A DNA stretch of 64,000 nucleotides, taken from Streptomyces gilvus (GTDB lineage Bacteria; Actinomycetota; Actinomycetes; Streptomycetales; Streptomycetaceae). The translations under genes were made by a program, and so were the position numbers. This document shows, in pieces, positions 60,256-64,000 of this stretch (positions are counted from its first letter, which is position 1; every line of letters begins with the position of its first letter). Below the pieces are notes generated by a model that worked only from the letters and a program-made list of their open reading frames with translations, was not told where the DNA came from and did not search any database. The DNA is taken from positions 496,001-560,000 of the forward strand of contig NZ_JAKWBE010000001.1 in the NCBI RefSeq assembly GCF_022513565.1, in the 5' to 3' direction.

Positions 60256-60629
60256 GCGTGGCGACGGCCGGCGACGGGCCCTGGCTCGACGACGCGGCCG
60301 GACGGCTGGTGCGTCCCTTCACGGTCAGCAACGGCCGCACCCGGCCGAGCATCGCCCTCGACCTCCTGTCGCACGTGATGGGCACCGGGGCCACGCCCCT
60401 CGGCTACCTCGGCCCCGAGCACCAGCAGGCGCTCGACCTGTGCCGCGCGCCCGTGTCGGTCGCCGAGGTCGCCGCGCATCTCAAGCTGCCGGCGGTGGTC
60501 ACCAAGGTGCTGCTGTCGGACCTAGTCGACTGCGGGGCGCTGACCACCAAGCCCCCCGAGTTCCACCACAACCCGACTGACCGGGCCCTTCTGGAGGCAG
60601 TGCTCGATGGACTACGACGACAGCTCTGA
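60252..60629 (+). CDS. cvnC: CvnC DUF742 protein
   Basis: This 125-residue DUF742 protein has the typical LVRPFTVSNGRTRPSIALDL and the winged-helix-like RAPVSVAEVAAHLKLPAVVT. VLLSDLVDCGALTTKPP and a C-terminal LLEAVLDGLRRQL follow. It is the third member of the conservon complex. The TTG start overlaps the cvnB stop; a GTG two codons later (60258) is an alternative. Its last 23 bases overlap cvnD. The function is regulatory but not well defined. Confidence 0.9.
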   Translation: MSVATAGDGPWLDDAAGRLVRPFTVSNGRTRPSIALDLLSHVMGTGATPLGYLGPEHQQALDLCRAPVSVAEVAAHLKLPAVVTKVLLSDLVDCGALTTKPPEFHHNPTDRALLEAVLDGLRRQL

Positions 60630-61206
60630 CCCCTTCCCGACCGCACTGAAGATCCTGGTCGCGGGCGGTTTCGGGGTCGGCAAGACGACCTTCGTGGGCG
60701 CGGTCAGCGAGATCGCGCCGCTGAGCACGGAGGAGCTGCTCACCACGGTCAGCGCCGCGACCGACCGTCTCGACGGCATCGAGAACAAGGTCGAGACGAC
60801 GGTGGCCATGGACTTCGGCCGCATCACGCTCGATCCGGAACACGTGCTCTACCTGTTCGGCACGCCGGGTCAGGAGCGGTTCTGGTTCATGTGGGACGAA
60901 CTCTCCGAGGGCGCGCTCGGCGCGGTGATCCTCGCCGACACCCGGCGCCTCGAGGAGTGCTTCGCCGCGGTGGACTTCTTCGAGCAGCGCGGCCTGGGCT
61001 TCATCGTCGCCATCAACGAGTTCGACGGCTCCTACCGCTACGACCCCGAGGAGGTCCGTGCCGCCATCGACCTGCCGCCGGAGATCCCGGTGGTGCGGTG
61101 CGACGCCCGTATCTCCAGTTCGGGGGTGCAGACGTTGCTGACGCTCGTACGGCATCTGATCGCGCACGCGCCGGCGCATGCGCCGAGTCATGGCGCCCAT
61201 AGGTGA
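60607..61206 (+). CDS. cvnD: CvnD small GTPase-like protein
   Basis: This 199-residue Ras-like P-loop protein has the G1 box VAGGFGVGKTTFVG and the switch/G3 segment FGTPGQERFWFMWDELSEGA. At the G4 position it has VAINEFDGS, with NEFD in place of NKxD, a known feature of the family. An acidic insert near 45-60 (TEELLTTVSAATDRLDGIEN) is also typical. CvnD couples the complex to downstream targets. The C-terminus ends in His/Ala/Pro repeats (LIAHAPAHAPSHGAH), just before a DNA tandem-repeat tract. It starts inside cvnC. Confidence 0.92.
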   Translation: MDYDDSSDPFPTALKILVAGGFGVGKTTFVGAVSEIAPLSTEELLTTVSAATDRLDGIENKVETTVAMDFGRITLDPEHVLYLFGTPGQERFWFMWDELSEGALGAVILADTRRLEECFAAVDFFEQRGLGFIVAINEFDGSYRYDPEEVRAAIDLPPEIPVVRCDARISSSGVQTLLTLVRHLIAHAPAHAPSHGAHR

Positions 61207-61208
61207 TG

Positions 61209-61252
61209 TGTGACATAGCACTGAGAATTTCAGTGGTATGTGACATGCCACT
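61209..61252. promoter_or_regulatory. Direct and inverted repeat element after cvnD
   Basis: TGTGACATAGCACT (61209-61222) and TGTGACATGCCACT (61239-61252) are direct repeats, 12 of 14 identical and 30 bases apart. The stretch 61210-61244 also folds as a 15-bp stem with two mismatches around GAATT. It could be a terminator of the conservon or an operator of the GAF gene. Confidence 0.5.
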
Positions 61253-61266
61253 TCCTCGCCGCCCCT

Positions 61267-61392
61267 GCACCCAAGCCCACGCACCCAAGCCCCTGCACCC
61301 AAGCCCCTGCACCCAAGCCCCTGCACCCAAGCCCCTGCACCCAAGCCCCTGCACCCAAGCCCCTGCACCCAAGCCCCTGCACCCAAGCCCCT
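61267..61392. repeat. Nine tandem 14-bp repeats between cvnD and GAF gene
   Basis: The unit GCACCCAAGCCCCT occurs nine times head-to-tail; the first copy ends AC, and the next eight are identical. A decayed tail of ACGCACCC-type units runs to about 61440. Because 14 is not a multiple of three and the unit lacks stops, all frames are open; none is convincing as a gene. Confidence 0.95.
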
Positions 61393-61484
61393 GCACCCAC
61401 GCCCACGCACCCACGCACCCACGCCCACGCACCCACACCCACCCTCCACGGAGCCCCCATGCCCCCCGCCCCCAGTGACCGCCC

Positions 61485-62066
61485 ATGAGGTACGACCCCG
61501 CGCGTCCGGCCGGTCGTCTGCTGCTCACCCCGGAGGACAAGGAGGCCCCGGCCCGCACCCTGCGCCTCGGTCAACTCGGCCTGGGTGAACGCCCGGACCC
61601 CGATCTCGACGCCTATGCCGGCCGGCTCGCCGGGCTCACCAGGGCGCCGTACGCCATGGTCAACTTCATCGACCAGCACCGCCAGTTCTTCGCGGGGCTG
61701 CATCTGCCGGACGTGGCACCGCCGTTCGTGAGGCCCGACGGCACGACGCCCGTGCTGGGCCGTGAACTCGCCCGCGATCACGGCTTCTGCCCCCATGTGG
61801 TGGTCCGGCGCAAGGCACTGGTGCTGGAGGACGTCTGCGACTACCCCCGGTTCGCGGGCAATCCGATGGTCGACGAGTTCGGCATCCGTTCCTACCTGGG
61901 CGCCCCGCTCATCGACAGCACAGGCATGACGCTCGGCACGCTCTGTGTGGCCGACGTCGCGCCCCGGCCCTGGGGCAGAGCCGGTCTGGAGACCATCAAG
62001 TCCTCGGCGGCGGAGCTGGTGGCGCGGCTGGAACGGCGCGAGGCCGACGGGCTGCCGCTGCTGTGA
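61485..62066 (+). CDS. GAF-domain protein linked to the conservon
   Basis: This 193-residue protein is a GAF sensor domain. It has RLAGLTRAPYAMVNFIDQHR, RDHGFCPHVVVRRKALVLED, and IRSYLGAPLIDSTGMTLGTL followed by CVADVAPR. The first 35 residues are a polar lead-in. Conservons often have an extra GAF or P450 gene, so it is probably a ligand-sensing member of the same system (inference). ATG 61485 is behind the repeats and has no strong ribosome site. A nine-codon ORF with GGAG from 61459 overlaps it (ATGA) and could deliver ribosomes. Its 3' end overlaps the convergent kinase-like gene by 71 bases. Confidence 0.87.
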   Translation: MRYDPARPAGRLLLTPEDKEAPARTLRLGQLGLGERPDPDLDAYAGRLAGLTRAPYAMVNFIDQHRQFFAGLHLPDVAPPFVRPDGTTPVLGRELARDHGFCPHVVVRRKALVLEDVCDYPRFAGNPMVDEFGIRSYLGAPLIDSTGMTLGTLCVADVAPRPWGRAGLETIKSSAAELVARLERREADGLPLL

Positions 62067-62718
62067 GCCGCGCCGGGACCGGCGTGTCGTCCGCCCAGCC
62101 TCGGGCCAGGGGGAGTCGGCCCGACCGGTGTGCCGCACGTTGTTCGGTCACCCAGCGCTCCACACGGTCGACGGACCGGGCCAACGGCTGGTCCGTGGTG
62201 TCGATCAGACAGGTGCGCCATCGTGGGTCCCCGGCGCTCCACGCGGTCCACCGGTGCCAGGCCATCTCCGGCCAGCTGCCGTCGATGACGACCTCGGGCC
62301 GGAAACGGGGGTCGCGGGCGTGTCCGCGGTGCCAGGCGGCCCAGCCGCAGAAGGCGTCGGTGGCTTCCTGGTCCCACCGGCCGCCGTCGCGCGCGGCGAG
62401 CCGGTCGCGCCGAGCCGTGTCGGCGACGTCGATCAGACACACGGCGATCCCGTCCAGGGACGGAGCCGAGGGAGCGGCGAGGACCTCGCCCAACGGTGAG
62501 TTGCCGGACAGCAGCAGATCCGCTCCGCGGGCCTGGTACTCCAGTGCGCGGCGTACCCACAGCTCCGTCGTGCGATTGCGCCAGTGAGGAGGGATCGGAG
62601 GATCCGGAACTCCGACTTCGTCGAACTCGTGCACGACGACCCCGTCGAGTCGGTCGGCGACGGCGAACGCGAGCGTGGTCTTGCCCGCGCCGCTGGATCC
62701 GGTCAGCTTGAGCAGCAT
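61996..62718 (-). CDS. P-loop kinase-like ATPase
   Basis: This 240-residue P-loop protein starts MLLKLTGSSGAGKTTLAFAV. The fold of small-molecule or nucleoside kinases follows: VVVHEFDEVGVPDPP, LLLSGNSPLGEVLAAP, RDRLAARDGGRWDQEATDAF and the terminal TTDQPLARSVDRVERWV. The last 30 residues are Ala/Pro/Arg-rich and extend over the end of the GAF gene. ATG 62718 is directly at the P-loop strand. The substrate is unknown; zeta-toxin/chloramphenicol-phosphotransferase-like proteins are the nearest comparison. The GPP34 gene lies 56 bases upstream on the same strand. Confidence 0.8.
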   Translation of the reverse strand: MLLKLTGSSGAGKTTLAFAVADRLDGVVVHEFDEVGVPDPPIPPHWRNRTTELWVRRALEYQARGADLLLSGNSPLGEVLAAPSAPSLDGIAVCLIDVADTARRDRLAARDGGRWDQEATDAFCGWAAWHRGHARDPRFRPEVVIDGSWPEMAWHRWTAWSAGDPRWRTCLIDTTDQPLARSVDRVERWVTEQRAAHRSGRLPLARGWADDTPVPARLTAAAARRPRAVPAAPPAPPPRT

Positions 62719-62774
62719 CCGGCCAGCGTCGCAGCCCGTGCCGTCCTTCTCGACCGGATTTTGGCTGGCGCGCT

Positions 62775-63380
62775 CTAGTAGCCCCGCCACACGTTGTCGA
62801 ACGCGGCGTCCTCGATCGCCTTGCGCTGGCGTACGGCCTCCAGTTCCATCACCGCGTCGCCGACGGCGGCCAGGACCGTCGTGACCGTCTCGCCGGCGAG
62901 GGCCTCCGCGTCCTCGGCCGGTTCGTCCCGGATGCCGGCCGCGGCCGCCAGCGCGGCGAGGATCGGTTCGCCCGCCGCCCAGCGGTCCTCGGCCTCCCGC
63001 CGGGCCGCGGAGTCGACCAGTTCCGTGCGGGAGGTGCGCAGCGGAATCCGCTGGCCGCGCGGGCGGGTGGTCAGCCCGATCCGTTCGAAGTCCTCGACGT
63101 AGGCGGAGGACAGTCCCCGGCCCCGGCGCCACAGCCAGTCCTCGACCGACTCGTACGGCTCCTGCCGTACGAGTTTGTCGGCGGCGTCGTCCAGCAGCCG
63201 GTCACCGGTGGGCGCCTGGGCGCTCGGCAGGATGCGGTTACCGTCCAGGACGAGCGCCTTGGCCTCGATCAGGTCGAACACCTCGGCTCCCGCGAGCGCG
63301 AGCGACAGGTCGCCCTGCTCGACGGGCCGGTCCGGTGCCGCCTCCAGGGCGACGATCGCGAGGTCCCGTGCGGTGGTCAT
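62775..63380 (-). CDS. GPP34/GOLPH3-family protein
   Basis: This 201-residue helical protein is of the GPP34 family. In eukaryotes it binds phosphatidylinositol-4-phosphate at the Golgi; in Streptomyces many copies of unknown role exist. Marks are MTTARDLAIVALEAAPDRPV, LSLALAGAEVFDLIEAKALV, and ERIGLTTRPRGQRIPLRTSR followed by a helical hairpin ending AFDNVWRGY. ATG 63380 fits the homologous start. It is encoded just upstream of the kinase-like gene. A membrane-lipid-associated role is a guess from the family. Confidence 0.85.
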   Translation of the reverse strand: MTTARDLAIVALEAAPDRPVEQGDLSLALAGAEVFDLIEAKALVLDGNRILPSAQAPTGDRLLDDAADKLVRQEPYESVEDWLWRRGRGLSSAYVEDFERIGLTTRPRGQRIPLRTSRTELVDSAARREAEDRWAAGEPILAALAAAAGIRDEPAEDAEALAGETVTTVLAAVGDAVMELEAVRQRKAIEDAAFDNVWRGY

Positions 63381-63469
63381 GAGCGGCTCCACTAGTTGGC
63401 CGAGTGCGGGACGAGAGCGTCCGCGTCCTTGCTCGATTCTCGCCGCCCCGAGGCTGCTGTGTGTCCTTC

Positions 63470-63790
63470 TACGACCATGTGGTGCGGTAGGCCGATCCGC
63501 AGTATGGCGGCGGCCTCCGGCCGCGGCGAGGACCACGGCGGCCGCGGGCAGCAGGGCCGGCCGGTAGCCGTGGTGCAGCGGCTGGGCGACGGCCGGCGGG
63601 CCGAGGATCCGGCCGACGGACTATCCGGTAGTCAGCAGGGCCACCGAGCGCGGGAAGCGCAGATGAGCCCCGGCGGCCCGGGCCGGACACGCCCAGGAAC
63701 GTGCCGCCGAACAGCACGGCCGGCACCAGCGCCGCCGCCGCACCGCCGACCAGCGGCCTCGCCCGCCACCACGTCTCCCGCCTGGGCGAG
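63470..63790 (-). pseudogene. Decayed C-terminal part of a YbfB/YjiJ-type MFS transporter
   Basis: On the minus strand the segment reads AAAALVPAVLFGGTFLGVS in one frame. It continues HLRFPRSVALLTTG, an in-frame TAG at 63621-63623 (where a Tyr is expected), then SVGRILGPPAVAQPLHHGYR and AAAVVLAAAG in a second frame. A third frame gives AAILRIGLPHHMVV before a stop at 63470. This is the pattern of the last membrane helices of an MFS exporter with one nonsense and at least two frame lesions. No N-terminal part is present; upstream sequence is the tdh promoter side. The rest of the 565-base gap to tdh shows only a hairpin. Confidence 0.65.
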
Positions 63791-63884
63791 GAGGCGTGAA
63801 GCCAGGCTGCGGCGCGGCTTAAGAAAAGCTCGATGGACCGGGGGTGGTCCGGTGCGGCAGATTGCAGGTGATTCCACCCCCCTC

Positions 63885-63922
63885 CCCGGACGCGGGCCCG
63901 CTTCGGCGTGCCCGCGTCCGGG
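63885..63922. promoter_or_regulatory. Hairpin in the tdh upstream region
   Basis: CCCGGACGCGGGC (63885-63897) and GCCCGCGTCCGGG (63910-63922) form a perfect 13-bp stem with a 12-base loop, 23 bases before the tdh start. It may be a leader structure or a bidirectional terminator for the pseudogene side. Confidence 0.5.
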
Positions 63923-63945
63923 TCCCCGAGCACAGGAGCCATGGC

Positions 63946-64000
63946 GTGAAGGCGCTGGTCAAGGAGAAGGCGGAGCCCGGTCTGTGGCTCGCGGACGTCC
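63946..64000 (+). CDS. tdh: L-threonine 3-dehydrogenase, N-terminal fragment
   Basis: The window ends after 18 codons: MKALVKEKAEPGLWLADV. That start is characteristic of the zinc-dependent threonine 3-dehydrogenases, which oxidise threonine to 2-amino-3-ketobutyrate for cleavage to glycine and acetyl-CoA. The GTG was chosen because the protein pattern begins there; an ATG five bases upstream is in another frame and stops at once. An AGGAG site lies nine bases upstream. The remainder lies outside, so the identification rests on a short stretch. Confidence 0.75.
   Translation, partial: MKALVKEKAEPGLWLADV

Noticed and set aside
60607-61206. Missing NKxD box as a sign of a broken CvnD
   Set aside because: NEFD at this place is usual in this GTPase-like family, and the other boxes are intact.
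61267-61392. CRISPR-like appearance of the 14-bp array
   Set aside because: Units are head-to-tail without spacers and too short for CRISPR repeats; no cas genes are in the window.
61230-62138. Several minus- and plus-strand open frames through the 14-bp repeats giving GLGCRGLGAGAWVQ or PKPLHPSPCTQA repeats
   Set aside because: The 14-base unit lacks stops in all frames, so openness is automatic. No ribosome site or conserved domain supports them.

Overview
The window is a piece of a Streptomyces chromosome (very high GC, third-codon-position G/C bias, many GTG/TTG starts, ATGA/GTGA/TGATG gene overlaps, conservon and hopanoid genes). From memory, the gene order idi - polyol-phosphate genes - hopanoid genes - conservon - tdh matches a segment of the S. 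coelicolor genome in the SCO67xx range; no alignment was run. I saw no tRNA, rRNA, CRISPR array or intact mobile element.

Left part (1-22.9 kb). A fatty-acid/CoA beta-oxidation operon (CaiB-type CoA transferase end, acyl-CoA dehydrogenase, thiolase, FadB-type fusion) is followed by a broken TPP-enzyme relic and a MerR regulator with a palindrome at its start. Then come two secreted peptidases (M1 and S15), an ABC-F ATPase, small membrane and lipid-binding proteins, the RNA-binding protein Tex, a 43-residue LPFR protein, a GlxA-type regulator with a DJ-1/PfpI partner, an enoyl-CoA hydratase, an RsbW-like ATPase, isopentenyl-diphosphate isomerase, a cation-efflux protein and galE.

Central part (23.1-45.1 kb). 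This is the most coherent region. Seven tightly packed genes encode two CDP-alcohol phosphotransferases, a sugar/polyol-phosphate nucleotidyltransferase, a glycerol-1-phosphate-dehydrogenase-like enzyme, a GT2 glycosyltransferase and a TagGH-like ABC exporter. They look like a route to a CDP-polyol-derived, glycosylated, exported lipid or glycopolymer. After a strong terminator comes the hopanoid operon: hpnC, hpnD, a 45-codon coupled ORF, hpnE, polyprenyl diphosphate synthase, squalene-hopene cyclase, hpnG, hpnH, ispG, dxs and an HpnO-like aminotransferase. It combines MEP-pathway supply (dxs, ispG; idi is nearby), squalene synthesis by the HpnCDE route, cyclisation and side-chain building towards aminobacteriohopanetriol. 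An XRE-cupin regulator with two 15-bp operator palindromes and a DUF6126-like membrane peptide follow shortly after.

Right part (45-64 kb). A tyrosine phosphatase and a GH36 alpha-galactosidase are divergent around a 12-bp inverted repeat. A c-di-AMP (ydaO) riboswitch lies before a LysM/M23 cell-wall hydrolase. Next are a DUF6250-like secreted protein behind a LacI-type operator, an SGNH hydrolase, TetR, an amino-acid dehydrogenase, an MBL-fold enzyme, DUF429, an AraC/VOC pair, and a complete conservon (CvnA-B-C-D) followed by a 14-bp tandem-repeat tract and a GAF protein. The window ends with a P-loop kinase-like protein, a GPP34 protein, a decayed MFS transporter and the first codons of L-threonine dehydrogenase.
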